The notes beneath the pieces are model-generated. The model searched no databases. It was not told the DNA's origin and saw nothing but the letters and a program-made list of their open reading frames with translations. The translations under genes were made by a program, and so were the position numbers. Shown piece by piece: positions 41,694 to 52,000 of a stretch of 64,000 bases of DNA (its first letter is position 1; every line of letters starts with the position of its first letter). The DNA is from Providencia burhodogranariea DSM 19968 (GTDB lineage: Bacteria > Pseudomonadota > Gammaproteobacteria > Enterobacterales > Enterobacteriaceae), in contig NZ_KB233225.1 of assembly GCF_000314855.2 (NCBI RefSeq), positions 118,657 to 182,656 of the forward strand. Direction: 5' to 3'.

Positions 41694-42644
41694 TTATTCC
41701 TTATCTTTAGCTAATGAGATTGGAAAGCAAGAAAGATCGCGGCTAGAGTAAACATTCCCATGATAATATTGCTTAACAATTTTAACTGACTGATCTTTCA
41801 GACGTAATCCTTTCCCCATAAAGTGGTTGAGTACTAAGACTTTTGGATTGATTTCTGCTGCTACCTTGCCGACAACATCTGGAGCCGCATGCATAAATTT
41901 TGATTGTTCATCAGCATTTTCATCAATAGCTAAAGGCATAACGAGTATGTCAGCGTCTTTTGCAAAAGAGATAAAGTCTTTGTTGCTACCATTCTGATCT
42001 GCTGAAACGACGATGGTGCCTTTATCCGTTTCGATTCGATAAGCTAAGCAAGGAACATCACCATGTGGGATCCCAATAGCAGTGATTTTCATTTCATCAT
42101 CTTGGTATACTAATGATGGCTCATGTGAGGTATAACTAATATCTTTGATATTACTGGATATTTTTAAACCGTCAGTCGCATTGTATAGCCCATTAAGATA
42201 AGAGTAAGCCCCACCATCTTTTTTAAATAGATCGGAAAAATATTCCGTCATAGACGGAAATGCACCGCCTTTTTCAGGACCAGCGAGAGTAATTTCTTCC
42301 TTATTACTCAAGAAATAGCCACCTTTAAGTATTGCTGCTACATCTGAGACGTGGTCGGTATGAAAGTGTGTGAGTGCAAGAAGTTTTAGATCTTCTAAAC
42401 GTGCTCCTGCCTGACCAAAGCGTAAAAATACCCCTCCGCCAGCATCAATTAAAATCGCAGATTTACCATTAATCCAAATAACTTCTCCGGATGAGGCTCG
42501 TTGGTCATCTGTAATAGGACCACCTGACCCCAGTGTTTGTACTGTAAAATCCTTATTTTCACACTGTAATGCATCTGCTAATACGTTTGCAGAGAAAAGC
42601 AGAGAAAGGGACAATAACATGGCGTTGTTAAAACGAGTTCTCAT
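41694..42644 (-). CDS. Periplasmic metallo-beta-lactamase-fold hydrolase, first gene of RiPP-cyd operon
   Basis: 316 residues with a signal peptide (MRTRFNNAMLLSLSLLFSANVLA). The metal-binding motif is LTHFHTDHVSD (HxHxDH); further ligands are in GIPHGD, SADQNG and LNHFMGKG. It resembles arylsulfatase/RNase-Z-like MBL enzymes rather than true beta-lactamases. Only 3 bp separate its stop from the precursor ATG, so it is in the operon. Its part in the pathway is unknown; acting on the peptide or on a quinone/thioester is speculation. Confidence 0.85.
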   Translation of the reverse strand: MRTRFNNAMLLSLSLLFSANVLADALQCENKDFTVQTLGSGGPITDDQRASSGEVIWINGKSAILIDAGGGVFLRFGQAGARLEDLKLLALTHFHTDHVSDVAAILKGGYFLSNKEEITLAGPEKGGAFPSMTEYFSDLFKKDGGAYSYLNGLYNATDGLKISSNIKDISYTSHEPSLVYQDDEMKITAIGIPHGDVPCLAYRIETDKGTIVVSADQNGSNKDFISFAKDADILVMPLAIDENADEQSKFMHAAPDVVGKVAAEINPKVLVLNHFMGKGLRLKDQSVKIVKQYYHGNVYSSRDLSCFPISLAKDKE

Positions 42645-42674
42645 AAAGCTTCCTTCAATTTTGTAGCGATAAGC

Positions 42675-42705
42675 TAAATCATCCTTCTGATGACCATAAG
42701 GTTAT
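42675..42705 (-). promoter_or_regulatory. CueR/MerR-like operator and promoter of RiPP-cyd operon
   Basis: On the minus strand ACCTT-N11-AAGGA (42702-42682) has the half-sites and 11-bp spacing of CueR operators (ACCTT-N11-AAGGT). It sits in a 19-bp spacer between ATAACC (-35 position) and GATTTA (-10 position), the long spacing used by MerR-family activators. The predicted start is about 24 nt before the first ATG, with GAAGGA as ribosome-binding site. The -35 and -10 boxes themselves are weak, as expected for an activated promoter. Confidence 0.45.
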
Positions 42706-43081
42706 TCTAATATTATGAACTTGTTAAATTGATTATTTATATGATATGTACCAGTCAAATCGATAGATTATTTTGAATAGGTTTTGATGGAATATGTAAT
42801 TAAATAAAATTGATATATTTATCAATGAATTATATTTATTTTATTATTTTGATAATCAAGAAATGAGTTGGTTGCTATTTTTAGCATATTATTTAGCGAC
42901 ATATTTAATCAAAAAAAGGATTAAAATAAGTTGATTATACGAATCCGGAAATATGTTTATCTAGCATGGAATTAAATTGAAGTGTGATGAATAAGTCGTC
43001 GCTATAATCACAATAGAGGTAAGATAATTGAATTAGAACAGGTATAACGATATAGAAACCGTTATACCTAAGGGAGATAAA
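42706..43081. other. Gene-free region upstream of RiPP-cyd operon
   Basis: About 375 bp of very AT-rich DNA between the metQ-like gene stop and the operon promoter. No ORF, repeat or clear terminator for the metQ-like gene was seen. Confidence 0.4.
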
Positions 43082-43942
43082 TTAATTAAGAGTCGATAAT
43101 GGTTGAACAATCTGAATTTTGGTACCACCAAAATTATCGCGAATATAATCTTTAACAAAGTCAGTATGATAAAGTTCACCCAGCTTATTTAAGCCTGGAT
43201 TATCTTTATTTTCTGATTTAACGACAAGAACATTAATCATATCGTTAATGCTGCCATCATTTTGTTCTCTAAATAAAGAGTCATTTAATGCATTTAATCC
43301 ACCTTCTTGTGCCGCGGTATTACCAATCACAGCAATATCAACATCTGGCAAAGCTCTTGGGCCATGTGCATATTTAATTTGTCTAAATACTAAATCTTTT
43401 GGATTATCAACAATATCATTGACTGAACCAGTTGCTTGATTAAAGTCTGGTTTAAGCGTGATAAGTTTTGCTTTTTGTAATAACAATAATGCTCTTGCAT
43501 GGTTTGCCGCATCATTAGGTATCGCCACTAATGCGCGATCAGGTATTTGATCTAAGGTTTTATATTTGGCAGAGTAAACAGCCATTGGTTCGAAATAGGT
43601 TGTCGTAATTGCTGTTAATTGATTTTTATTATTATGATTGAAGTCTTTTAAGAAACCCCATGATTGGAATGCGTTAACATCAACATCACCATCAATTGTC
43701 GCAATATTTAATGTCACACCATCATCAATAATTTTAACATCAAGATCTAATCCAGCATCTTTAGCTGCTTGTGATTGAGCAATAAATTGCCAGATATCAG
43801 CATCACTTCCATGGCTACCGATAATTATTTTTTGTCTGCCTTGTGCGTCCGAGTCGGCTGTTTCTTTAGGCTTATCATCTTGTGAACAAGCACTAATCGC
43901 AGAAACAGAAAGAGCTAACAACAATGCCACTACTTTTTTCAT
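43082..43942 (-). CDS. MetQ/NlpA-family substrate-binding lipoprotein
   Basis: 286 residues. The lipoprotein signal ends in ISAC with Cys19. The NlpA/MetQ fold follows, with IIIGSHGSDADIWQFIAQ, DVNAFQSWGFLKDFN, VAIPNDAANHARALLLLQ and DVDIAVIGNTAAQEGG. Such proteins deliver methionine or related sulfur compounds to MetNI. No metN or metI gene is adjacent, so it may use a remote permease. It diverges from a dioxygenase and a Cys/Met PLP enzyme, which suggests an organosulfur substrate. Confidence 0.88.
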   Translation of the reverse strand: MKKVVALLLALSVSAISACSQDDKPKETADSDAQGRQKIIIGSHGSDADIWQFIAQSQAAKDAGLDLDVKIIDDGVTLNIATIDGDVDVNAFQSWGFLKDFNHNNKNQLTAITTTYFEPMAVYSAKYKTLDQIPDRALVAIPNDAANHARALLLLQKAKLITLKPDFNQATGSVNDIVDNPKDLVFRQIKYAHGPRALPDVDIAVIGNTAAQEGGLNALNDSLFREQNDGSINDMINVLVVKSENKDNPGLNKLGELYHTDFVKDYIRDNFGGTKIQIVQPLSTLN

Positions 43943-44328
43943 TTTGATATCTCACGAGTTATTTACTCTCATATCTAATCAGATTCAGTGACTGCTTTTG
44001 AAATAACATTTTATAAACAAAAAATTTTTTTAGTTATATAAAAAATTAAACTTAACACAAATGGTTATATGGATATATTTTAAAGTTATTTTTAGTCTCT
44101 TCTTAATATGGTGTTTACTTATAATTAAAATAATTCAAGTTTTATGTAGAACGCCAATGCGGTTATATTGATAAAAACAATTAAGTCATTGTTATTACTT
44201 TGATTTTTTGTAATTAAAGTAATTGGCAGCTTTGCATCTTGAAATGTGATCGTGATTTATATTCATGGGCTCCGCGTACCCAGATTTATAGATCTCAGTA
44301 TGATAATTAAATATCAAAGGGTTTAACT
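43943..44328. other. Divergent control region, metQ-like / dioxygenase
   Basis: 386 bp, AT-rich, with promoters of both divergent units expected. I looked for MetJ (AGACGTCT) repeats and saw none convincing. No repeat or RNA gene was recognised. Confidence 0.4.
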
Positions 44329-45363
44329 ATGTCATCATATCAATTACCAATTATTGACCTTCGCGAGCTAGATAACCCAGAAACGCGAGACGATTTTTAT
44401 AAAAAACTGCGTTTTATTGCACGTGAAATAGGTTTCTTTTATCTGGTTGGGCACAATATTACACCAGAAGAACGTGAGACTTTATTGGCAACAACTAAGC
44501 GTTTTTTTGCTCTGCCTAAAGTAGAAAAAGAAAAAATTGCGATGAGTCATTCACGTCATTTTCGAGGCTATACTGCTTCAACGCAGGAAAGTACGAGAAA
44601 TCAACCAGACTATCGTGAACAGATTGATATTGGTGAAGAGCTACCCGCTTTAGAATTGACCAAACAAGATCCTATTTGGTTTAACCTACATGGTCCAAAC
44701 CAATGGCCTGAAGCATTGCCTGAACTGAAAACACAAGCTTTAGAGTGGCAATCTAAAACCAGAGATATTTCAGTTAAATTAATTAAAGCTTTTCTAGTTG
44801 CGTTGGAACTACCTGAAAATAGTTTTGATACCATAATTGCAGAACCTGCTCAGCATTTATTAAAGCTAATTCATTATCCAGCACGAGAAGATAATAATGA
44901 AGGTGAGCAGGGAGTTGGTGCTCACAAAGATGCGGGTATTTTAACATTATTATGGCAGGATAATATTGGCGGCTTACAAGTTGAAACAGATAACGGCTGG
45001 ATTGATGTCGAGCCAATGGAAAACGCCTTTGTTGTAAATATTGGGGAAGTATTTGAATTGGCAACAAATGGTTATTTACGCGCTAATGTGCACCAAGTAG
45101 TGAGAAAGCAAAATAGCGTTTCACGTTATTCGATTGCTTATTTTATTACTCCAAGTGTTTTTGCGGACGAAGTACCATTATTACCATTGCCAGCTTACCT
45201 TGCCCAGCAAGCGTTAGGGCCAGATAGCGATCCATTAAACCCACTGTTTACAAATTTAGGTAAAAACGTTATTAAAGGGCGACTGCGTTCACATTTAGAT
45301 GTGACCCGTCAGTTTTATCCTGAAGAATACGAGCAAATTATTAAAAATAGCAATATTTTATAA
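44329..45363 (+). CDS. Isopenicillin-N-synthase-family Fe(II)/2-oxoglutarate dioxygenase
   Basis: 344 residues. The N-terminal LPIIDLRELD and GFFYLVGHNI are the DIOX_N signature. The iron site is GVGAHKDAGILTLL (HxD) plus ANVHQVV (second His), with the co-substrate Arg in SRYSIAYF. The family includes plant-type oxygenases and bacterial enzymes of amino-acid oxidation; the substrate is unknown. It precedes the PLP enzyme by 46 bp on the same strand, and both probably act on one sulfur compound. Confidence 0.88.
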   Translation: MSSYQLPIIDLRELDNPETRDDFYKKLRFIAREIGFFYLVGHNITPEERETLLATTKRFFALPKVEKEKIAMSHSRHFRGYTASTQESTRNQPDYREQIDIGEELPALELTKQDPIWFNLHGPNQWPEALPELKTQALEWQSKTRDISVKLIKAFLVALELPENSFDTIIAEPAQHLLKLIHYPAREDNNEGEQGVGAHKDAGILTLLWQDNIGGLQVETDNGWIDVEPMENAFVVNIGEVFELATNGYLRANVHQVVRKQNSVSRYSIAYFITPSVFADEVPLLPLPAYLAQQALGPDSDPLNPLFTNLGKNVIKGRLRSHLDVTRQFYPEEYEQIIKNSNIL

Positions 45364-45409
45364 TGTACTCAGTATAAAGTTATTGATTCATTATTACCGG
45401 AGTACGACT

Positions 45410-46693
45410 ATGTCAGACCTTTATTATAAGAAAGAGTTAAATGGGCACACTTTGTCGCCTGAAACTTTGATGATGAGCTATGGATATGATCCTCAGCTAT
45501 CGGAAGGTGCGATTAAACCACCTGTTTTCTTAACATCCACTTTTGTGTTTAAAACAGCGCAGGAAGGAAAAGCCTTTTTTAATATGGTTAGTGGGCGCAC
45601 ACCAACGCCTGAAGAGCAAAAACAAGGGCTTGTCTATTCACGTTTTAATCATCCAAATAGTGAAATTGTTGAAGACAGGCTCGCCTTATATGAAGGAGCC
45701 GAAAGTGCAGCGCTTTTCTCATCGGGTATGTCGGCGATCACGACTTGCTTGATGGCATTTATCAAACCTGGGGATGTCTTACTACATTCCCAAGCGTTAT
45801 ATGGCGGGACTGAGACACTATTTTTGAATACACTCGCGCGTTTTGGTATCACTTCTATTTCTTTTCCAGATGGATGTGATGGCGACTCTATTCGCGAAGT
45901 TATTAAAGGTATTGATCCTGCAAAAAATATTGCTGCTATTTATATCGAAACGCCGTCTAATCCGTTGAACACGTTAGTAGACATTAGCTTATTAAGCGAA
46001 ATTAGCAAAGAGATTGCTCAGACTCGGCAAAGTGAAAAACCACTTTTAATTTGTGATAACACCATGCTAGGCCCTGTGTTTCAAAAGCCAATAGCCCTAG
46101 GTGCTGATTTAAGTGTGTACTCACTAACAAAATATGTTGGTGGACATTCTGATCTAGTCGCAGGTGGAGTTATTGGTAGCCGTGAATTGATTAAAAAGGT
46201 TCGCGGACAGCGGAATGCTATCGGTACTCAACTTGATCCACATTCAAGTTGGATGTTGGGACGTTCATTGGAAACCTTACAGTTACGTATGGAAAGAGCC
46301 AATGAAAATGCCCAAAAATTAGCGACCTTTTTGGCTCAACATCCAAAAGTTAAGAAGGTGCATCATCCCGACTTTTTACCAAAAGACAGTGCTGAGTATC
46401 AAGTCTATAAAGCGCAATGCACAGGAGCAGGTTCGACATTCTCGATCAATGTCGGAGAGAACGAAGAGGATGCATTTAACTTCCTTAACAACCTTGCGCT
46501 ATTCAAATTGGCTGTGAGTTTAGGAGGAACTGAATCTTTAGCTTCTCATCCAGCTTCTACGACACATTCAGGTGTTGCAGAGCCTATCCGTAAAGCAATA
46601 GGTATCGATAGTAATTTGGTGCGTTTATCTGTTGGTATTGAAAATGTGAATGACCTGCAACAGGCATTATCACAGGCATTAGATGCTATTTAA
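45410..46693 (+). CDS. Cys/Met-metabolism PLP enzyme (methionine gamma-lyase / cystathionine gamma-synthase type)
   Basis: 427 residues from ATG 45410, which has CCGGAG 8 nt upstream; an in-frame ATG at 45383 lacks one. The fold-type I motifs are YSRFNHPNSEIVEDRLA, ALFSSGMSAI and the PLP Lys in SVYSLTKYVGGHSDLVAGG. The C-terminus has SLGGTESLASHPASTTHS. Sequence alone does not separate lyase from synthase; the wide gap from the metC homologue at 22698 and the operon with a dioxygenase favour a catabolic role. Confidence 0.88.
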   Translation: MSDLYYKKELNGHTLSPETLMMSYGYDPQLSEGAIKPPVFLTSTFVFKTAQEGKAFFNMVSGRTPTPEEQKQGLVYSRFNHPNSEIVEDRLALYEGAESAALFSSGMSAITTCLMAFIKPGDVLLHSQALYGGTETLFLNTLARFGITSISFPDGCDGDSIREVIKGIDPAKNIAAIYIETPSNPLNTLVDISLLSEISKEIAQTRQSEKPLLICDNTMLGPVFQKPIALGADLSVYSLTKYVGGHSDLVAGGVIGSRELIKKVRGQRNAIGTQLDPHSSWMLGRSLETLQLRMERANENAQKLATFLAQHPKVKKVHHPDFLPKDSAEYQVYKAQCTGAGSTFSINVGENEEDAFNFLNNLALFKLAVSLGGTESLASHPASTTHSGVAEPIRKAIGIDSNLVRLSVGIENVNDLQQALSQALDAI

Positions 46694-47099
46694 AAATTAG
46701 AAATATAAGCAGAGGTAGCAATGCTTCTGCTTATATAATTCACTTGAATGCATCTAAGGCGATGGTATGTACCAAATAGATTTAGCTGTAATTGCAATTT
46801 TGTGAATTAATATGTAGCGTGACATGTCACGTTTTGTGGCAATAAATCATTTTTTTATAATGAAAGTTAAATAAAAAACATTATTTTTCAATTGATTAAA
46901 ATCATATCACTGTATTTCTCCAACGTCTTTCATCTCGTAATAATTATGTCATCATTTGAATTGCAATTATGTAATCAATAATTCATTTCGCTAGCTAATT
47001 GAATTGTGGGTAGCAGGTTCTATTTGTAATTCATCGTTCTGAGATTGAAAGATTTGATTACTGAACCTGCTTTTAACTATTTTCTATGCCGAGCTAAGG
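46694..47099. other. Intergenic region between convergent PLP-enzyme gene and sbcC
   Basis: 406 bp. Contains a 14-bp hairpin (46704-46735) just after the PLP-enzyme gene and a 9-bp inverted repeat AGCAGGTTC/GAACCTGCT (47012-47020, 47063-47071). The latter ends in TTTT on the plus strand. No ORF. Confidence 0.5.
46704..46735 (+). terminator. Hairpin after the PLP-enzyme gene
   Basis: TATAAGCAGAGGTA (46704-46717) pairs with TGCTTCTGCTTATA (46722-46735) over a GCAA loop. No T-tract follows, so termination strength is uncertain. Confidence 0.45.
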
Positions 47100-50000
47100 C
47101 TAATTAATTCGATATTGGCTAGGCAGCTCACTAAACCCAAAACCATTGGTTTTTTTCACCGGAATTTGCACAGGGATCCGCTCTTTCATTGCTTCAACAT
47201 GACTTATCACTCCGATCGTTTTACCTGATGCATTTAAGCTTTCTAATGCATCCAATGCAATATCCAATGTTTCGGGATCGAGAGTGCCGAAGCCTTCATC
47301 GAGGAATAATGATTCAAGTTGCGTTTTATTACTCACCATATCCGATAACGCCAGCGCCAGCGCAAGACTGACTAAAAAGCTTTCACCACCCGAAAGTGTT
47401 TTGATATCTCGAATAGTATCCGCCTGCCAGCCATCAATAACTTGCAATTCGAGGTTAGCGTTATGATTACGCTTTAACAAGTAGCGTCCATGTAGCTTAT
47501 CAAGTCTCTGATTTGCTAGTGTAATAAGGCAATCGAAGGTTAAACCTTGTGCATATCGGCGGAATTTATCGCCATCTGCGGAGCCAATCAATTCACTGAG
47601 ATAACCCCAGTCATCATAAAGAAATTGGCTTTGTTCGATTTGTTGTAGCAAGTCTCGTTGTTGATGTCGTTGCTGTTTATCTGCATCTAACTGACTGATA
47701 ATCCGTCCTTGTTGTAGATTTAGATTTTTTATCTCATCATCAAGTAGGCTGATATTTTGTTGCAACTGTTCCAATGTGACATTCTCGATACCTTCAGGCT
47801 GCTGCTGTTGGTGTTCTTGCTGTGCCAATTCCCCTTCTTTATAGCGTGTTTGTGCTTGTAAACGAGATTGGTTTAATTGCTGATAAAGTTGTTCGAGTTG
47901 CAACTTTTCTTCTGGCGCGAGTAAGGCGGCTAAGAATGCTTGTTGTGTTGCAAATGGGCTATTAGTGAGTGCGATATTAAAGAGTTGTTGTGCCGTGGCT
48001 AACCGCTGTTGTATGTTTTCGATGGCATTTATAATCTCACGTTGACTTCCTTTCAGTGAGGCAATATTTTTTTCGCCAAGATTAACTTGTTCTGCAAGTT
48101 GTTGTAAATTATGGGCTATATGATCATATTTTTCCTGCATTTTCCCCACAAATTGTGCAATAGACAATCCTTCTAGTAACGTTTTGCGAGTAGTTTGTTT
48201 TTGTGTGAAAGCTGTTTGTAGCAGCTTTAATTGCTGTTTTTCACTCTCAAGCTGCTGATCTAAAATAGATTGTTGGCTAATTTCGGATTGTAATGTGGCT
48301 TCAATGACTGCAATTTTTTGCGTTAAATCTTGAGCTGCTTTCTTTTTCGCTTCATAAAGTTGTCCGCGGTTATCTAATTTTTCAAACCATTCATCAAAGT
48401 TTTTGGTTGCAGGTAAAGCAAATTCAGCAAGCGCCGCTTGTAGTTGTTGGCTTTGATCATCATAACGATGTTGCTCAACGATGAGTTCTTTTTCAGTTTC
48501 ATTAATCAGTTGGTTTTGATGCTTTAGTCGTTCAGCGAGTAACATTAATACTGATTGCTGTTGTTTACTCAACGATTGTTTTTCATGTAGCTGATTCTTG
48601 AGCTGTTGGTATTCGCGTTCGAGTAACCTAAAATCGTTAGCCGATTTTTGTAACGTAGAGATTTGTTGTTGTAGATCGGTCAGTAGCTGTTCTACCGCAG
48701 CATTATTAGTCGCTAATTCAGGGACTTTGGCTTGTTCGCAAGCCGTTAACCATTGTGCCTGCAAGTTTTGGTGGTTAGCGGCTAATTGAGCTTGTGATTG
48801 TTGATTTTCTAATTGTCGTTGAGTTTCTCTTTGTAAAAGAGCCTGTTGTGACGTTTGCGCTTGTTTTAGTTGATCCAATTGTTTGGTGAGTTCAGCCAGT
48901 TTTTGCTCAGTTTGAGTTGGTTCAATAGATTGATATTGTTCAACCGCTGGGTGATCTAGGGCACCACATAACGGGCATGGGTCACCAGCAACAAGCTGTT
49001 GGCGTTCCTTTTCAAGGCTGACAATTTTTTGCTCTAAACGTAATCGTGCATTTAAATCAGTTAAATGTGGCTGGATGTGAGCGATTTGTGCTTCAGTGAC
49101 TTTGGCCTCTTTTTCAATCTGTAAAATAGCCTTAATCCGTTCATCTTGCTGAGTTTGCTGGCGCTTAACTTGGCTGTGATATTCTTGCCATTGTGACAAT
49201 AAAAGAGGCAGTAATTGCGCATGCTGTAATCTGGTTCGCAGCTGTTCGATTGACTGATTTAATTGCTCAATGTCGTACTTTTCTTGCCATCCTAAATAAC
49301 GTTTTTCGGTTTGTTGAAAAGCAGTGATATCTTTCTCAAGTCGCTGTTCAGTCGCAATATTAAGTTCAGTTTGTTGCTGTTGTTCTAACGTTAATTTTGA
49401 TTGTTGTTGAGCTAGTGTGTGTTGTTTTTGCTTTAAAGCCACTACTTTTTGACTTAGTTCATCAATGAAGCGCCCTTGTTGTTTCCAAGTTCCAATATGT
49501 TGAAGAATTAGGGCATCTTTTTGTTTTTGTTCTAAATAAAAAGAGATGTCTTGTAATTCTTTATTGGCGAACTTCAGTTGTTGCTGGGTATCGATGATCA
49601 ATGTTTGTTTTATTTGATGTTGGGATTGTAGCTGATTATGTTTATCATTAACTTCTTTAATGTTTTGATTTAAATTAACTATTTCGTTATCCAGTGGGCG
49701 AACTTGATTGTCTATCAATAGAGTTTGTTGTTGAATATATGCTTGGTACTGTGTATTTTCGTTTTGAGCTAGTTCCCATTGTGCGCGTAATGGCACTAAC
49801 TGTTGTAAGCTATTTTCAAGGCTTTGTAAGATATTTTTTTGTTTTACTGATTGTTCATTCAGAGATTGCTGCTGCTGTTCTACATCTTGCCATAAGGGAC
49901 GTAAATTTTCGGCTGGCAGGTTATCCGCGAGTTTTTTGAGGCTAGGTTCAGCGGCTTGGTAAGCATCTTGCGCTTGTTGTTGCTCAAGTTGTAATTGTTG

Positions 50001-50777
50001 TAAACGTGAGGCGAGCTGTTGCTGGCGTTGCCACCAATTTAGTGCTTGCTGATGAGCAGTTCGTTTTTGATTAAGTTGGACTTCTTGTTCTATCAGTAAA
50101 TTTTGATTACCTAGCAAGGTTTGATATTCATCTTCTGTTAGTAAATGAATGCTTTGTGCTCGAGCTTTTAGCAGATCTAAATCTGTTTTAACTTGCTTGT
50201 GTTGGCGATAAATATAGCTAGAAATTTGGCTATAAATTTCGGTACCTGTAATCTCTTCAAGTAGGTCGGCACGCTCTTTTTCCGTTGCATTTAAAAAAGC
50301 TGCAAAATCCCCTTGTGAAAGTAGAATAGACTTGGTAAATCGGCCAAAATCAAGCCCAGTGATTTGAATGATCTGTTCTCTGATCTCACTCACTTTTTCG
50401 GCTAAAATTTTACCATCGCTGACTTTTGCAAGTTCTGCCTTGGGTGTCTGTAATTTGCCATCAGGCTTATTACCTGCACGGCGCTGGCTCCAAAAGGCGC
50501 GATAAGCAACGCCTTTAACTTCAAATTCGACTTCTGCAAGACATTCGCCAGTATGGCGGGTCATCAGCTCATTTTGAGAGGAGGAGAGTGTGCTTAATCG
50601 AGGGGTTTGATGATAGAGCGCTAAGCAAATAGCATCAAGTAACGTGGTTTTCCCTGCCCCAGTTGGACCTGTAATCGCAAATAGCCCCTGACTAGCAAAG
50701 GGTTCTTGCGTAAAATCGATTTTCCATTCGCCTTTGAGGGAATTGATATTTTTCAGGCGCAAACTCAAAATCTTCAT
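47100..50777 (-). CDS. sbcC: SbcC, ATPase subunit of SbcCD nuclease
   Basis: 1225 residues, an SMC/Rad50-type protein. The Walker A motif is [19 protein letters not shown] near residue 38. Very long Gln-rich coiled coils follow, with a mid-protein zinc hook [13 protein letters not shown] (CxxC). The C-terminal half has the signature [19 protein letters not shown] and Walker [12 protein letters not shown]. With SbcD it cuts DNA hairpins and protein-blocked ends. The ATG overlaps the sbcD stop by 4 bp. Longer and much richer in Gln than the 1048-aa E. coli protein. Confidence 0.97.
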   Translation of the reverse strand: MKILSLRLKNINSLKGEWKIDFTQEPFASQGLFAITGPTGAGKTTLLDAICLALYHQTPRLSTLSSSQNELMTRHTGECLAEVEFEVKGVAYRAFWSQRRAGNKPDGKLQTPKAELAKVSDGKILAEKVSEIREQIIQITGLDFGRFTKSILLSQGDFAAFLNATEKERADLLEEITGTEIYSQISSYIYRQHKQVKTDLDLLKARAQSIHLLTEDEYQTLLGNQNLLIEQEVQLNQKRTAHQQALNWWQRQQQLASRLQQLQLEQQQAQDAYQAAEPSLKKLADNLPAENLRPLWQDVEQQQQSLNEQSVKQKNILQSLENSLQQLVPLRAQWELAQNENTQYQAYIQQQTLLIDNQVRPLDNEIVNLNQNIKEVNDKHNQLQSQHQIKQTLIIDTQQQLKFANKELQDISFYLEQKQKDALILQHIGTWKQQGRFIDELSQKVVALKQKQHTLAQQQSKLTLEQQQQTELNIATEQRLEKDITAFQQTEKRYLGWQEKYDIEQLNQSIEQLRTRLQHAQLLPLLLSQWQEYHSQVKRQQTQQDERIKAILQIEKEAKVTEAQIAHIQPHLTDLNARLRLEQKIVSLEKERQQLVAGDPCPLCGALDHPAVEQYQSIEPTQTEQKLAELTKQLDQLKQAQTSQQALLQRETQRQLENQQSQAQLAANHQNLQAQWLTACEQAKVPELATNNAAVEQLLTDLQQQISTLQKSANDFRLLEREYQQLKNQLHEKQSLSKQQQSVLMLLAERLKHQNQLINETEKELIVEQHRYDDQSQQLQAALAEFALPATKNFDEWFEKLDNRGQLYEAKKKAAQDLTQKIAVIEATLQSEISQQSILDQQLESEKQQLKLLQTAFTQKQTTRKTLLEGLSIAQFVGKMQEKYDHIAHNLQQLAEQVNLGEKNIASLKGSQREIINAIENIQQRLATAQQLFNIALTNSPFATQQAFLAALLAPEEKLQLEQLYQQLNQSRLQAQTRYKEGELAQQEHQQQQPEGIENVTLEQLQQNISLLDDEIKNLNLQQGRIISQLDADKQQRHQQRDLLQQIEQSQFLYDDWGYLSELIGSADGDKFRRYAQGLTFDCLITLANQRLDKLHGRYLLKRNHNANLELQVIDGWQADTIRDIKTLSGGESFLVSLALALALSDMVSNKTQLESLFLDEGFGTLDPETLDIALDALESLNASGKTIGVISHVEAMKERIPVQIPVKKTNGFGFSELPSQYRIN

Positions 50778-51994
50778 GATTTTCCCTCTAATTCAGAACG
50801 TAAAGCATCATAGGATTGCCTGAAAAGTAATAAAAGGCGCTGTTGTTTCTCTTTATCATCCAGTGACTCCTCGGCTAAACGGCGTAAGAATACTTCTTCA
50901 GCGGTTAACTCGTTTAAGGTTTCATTGGCAGTAGCTGCTTGTTGGCCTTGTTGTTGTTTACGAGCGCGACGCAGTAACACGATTTCAACAGGCAAATCTT
51001 TTATCAAGCTTTCAACTCGTTGCTGGATATCAGCAATATAGTCTTGCGAAGCGACCTCAATATCTAGCCAAACAGGGCGGCTTTCTTTAGCAATTTGCAA
51101 TTTAGCTAATTGCTTCTGAATATCGATTAATGACCCTTTGATAGTCTGTAACGGCTGGAAAATAGGAATAGCAAGTGGGGTAATTTGTGACACGCTATGT
51201 CCATCAAACTGAACTAAACAAACACTTTTTTGTTGATTGGCTTCATCGAAACTTAGTGCTATCGGTGAGCCACAATAACGAATATTTTGCTGCCCACCAA
51301 TAATTTGAGGGCGGTGAATATGCCCAAGTGCAATATAATCCGCCGGTGGGAAAGCCCCTGATGGAAATGCATCTAAGGTGCCAATATAGATATCACGGAC
51401 AGAATCAGAAACTTCTGCGCCAACCACGGTTAGATGGCCTGTCGCAATGATTGGAATGTCCAAACCGAGTGATTCACGTTGCTGCTTCGCTAATTGATAA
51501 CTTGCTTGGTAATAATCGCTAATAGCAGTTTGCAACGATAGCTGTTTTTCTTCGCTATTTTGCCCTGCCACACTGATTTGTATGTCTCTTGGGCGTAAAA
51601 ATGGGATAGCACAAAGTAGAGCACCCGGTTGGCCTTGAGCATTTTTTAATGTGATAACATTATGCTCTGTACCTGATGTGACAACATCAGTATTTAAATA
51701 AGAAAGCAGAGAACTGGTTTCATTAAGCACAGAAACTGAGTCATGATTACCACTAAGTATCACAAGTTGGCAGCCAGTTTGTTGCAAAGAAACTACAAAC
51801 TGGTTGTAGAGCTCACGCGCATAGCTGGGAGGTGAGCCTGTATCAAAAATATCACCCGCAACAATCACCGCATTAACCTGATGCAGTTTAACCTGTTCAA
51901 CTAGCCAAGTTAAAAAGTGCTGATGCTCAGCTGCTCGGCTTTTAGTGAAGAAATACTGACCAAGATGCCAGTCAGAAGTGTGGATAATACGCAT
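50774..51994 (-). CDS. sbcD: SbcD, nuclease subunit of SbcCD
   Basis: 406 residues from ATG 51994 ([13 protein letters not shown], the family start); ATG 52000 would add MF. Mre11-type phosphoesterase motifs are [33 protein letters not shown] and [13 protein letters not shown]. It supplies the Mn2+-dependent nuclease and pairs with SbcC, whose start overlaps its stop. Divergent from phoB, as in E. coli. Confidence 0.97.
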   Translation of the reverse strand: MRIIHTSDWHLGQYFFTKSRAAEHQHFLTWLVEQVKLHQVNAVIVAGDIFDTGSPPSYARELYNQFVVSLQQTGCQLVILSGNHDSVSVLNETSSLLSYLNTDVVTSGTEHNVITLKNAQGQPGALLCAIPFLRPRDIQISVAGQNSEEKQLSLQTAISDYYQASYQLAKQQRESLGLDIPIIATGHLTVVGAEVSDSVRDIYIGTLDAFPSGAFPPADYIALGHIHRPQIIGGQQNIRYCGSPIALSFDEANQQKSVCLVQFDGHSVSQITPLAIPIFQPLQTIKGSLIDIQKQLAKLQIAKESRPVWLDIEVASQDYIADIQQRVESLIKDLPVEIVLLRRARKQQQGQQAATANETLNELTAEEVFLRRLAEESLDDKEKQQRLLLLFRQSYDALRSELEGKS

Positions 51995-52000
51995 GAACAT

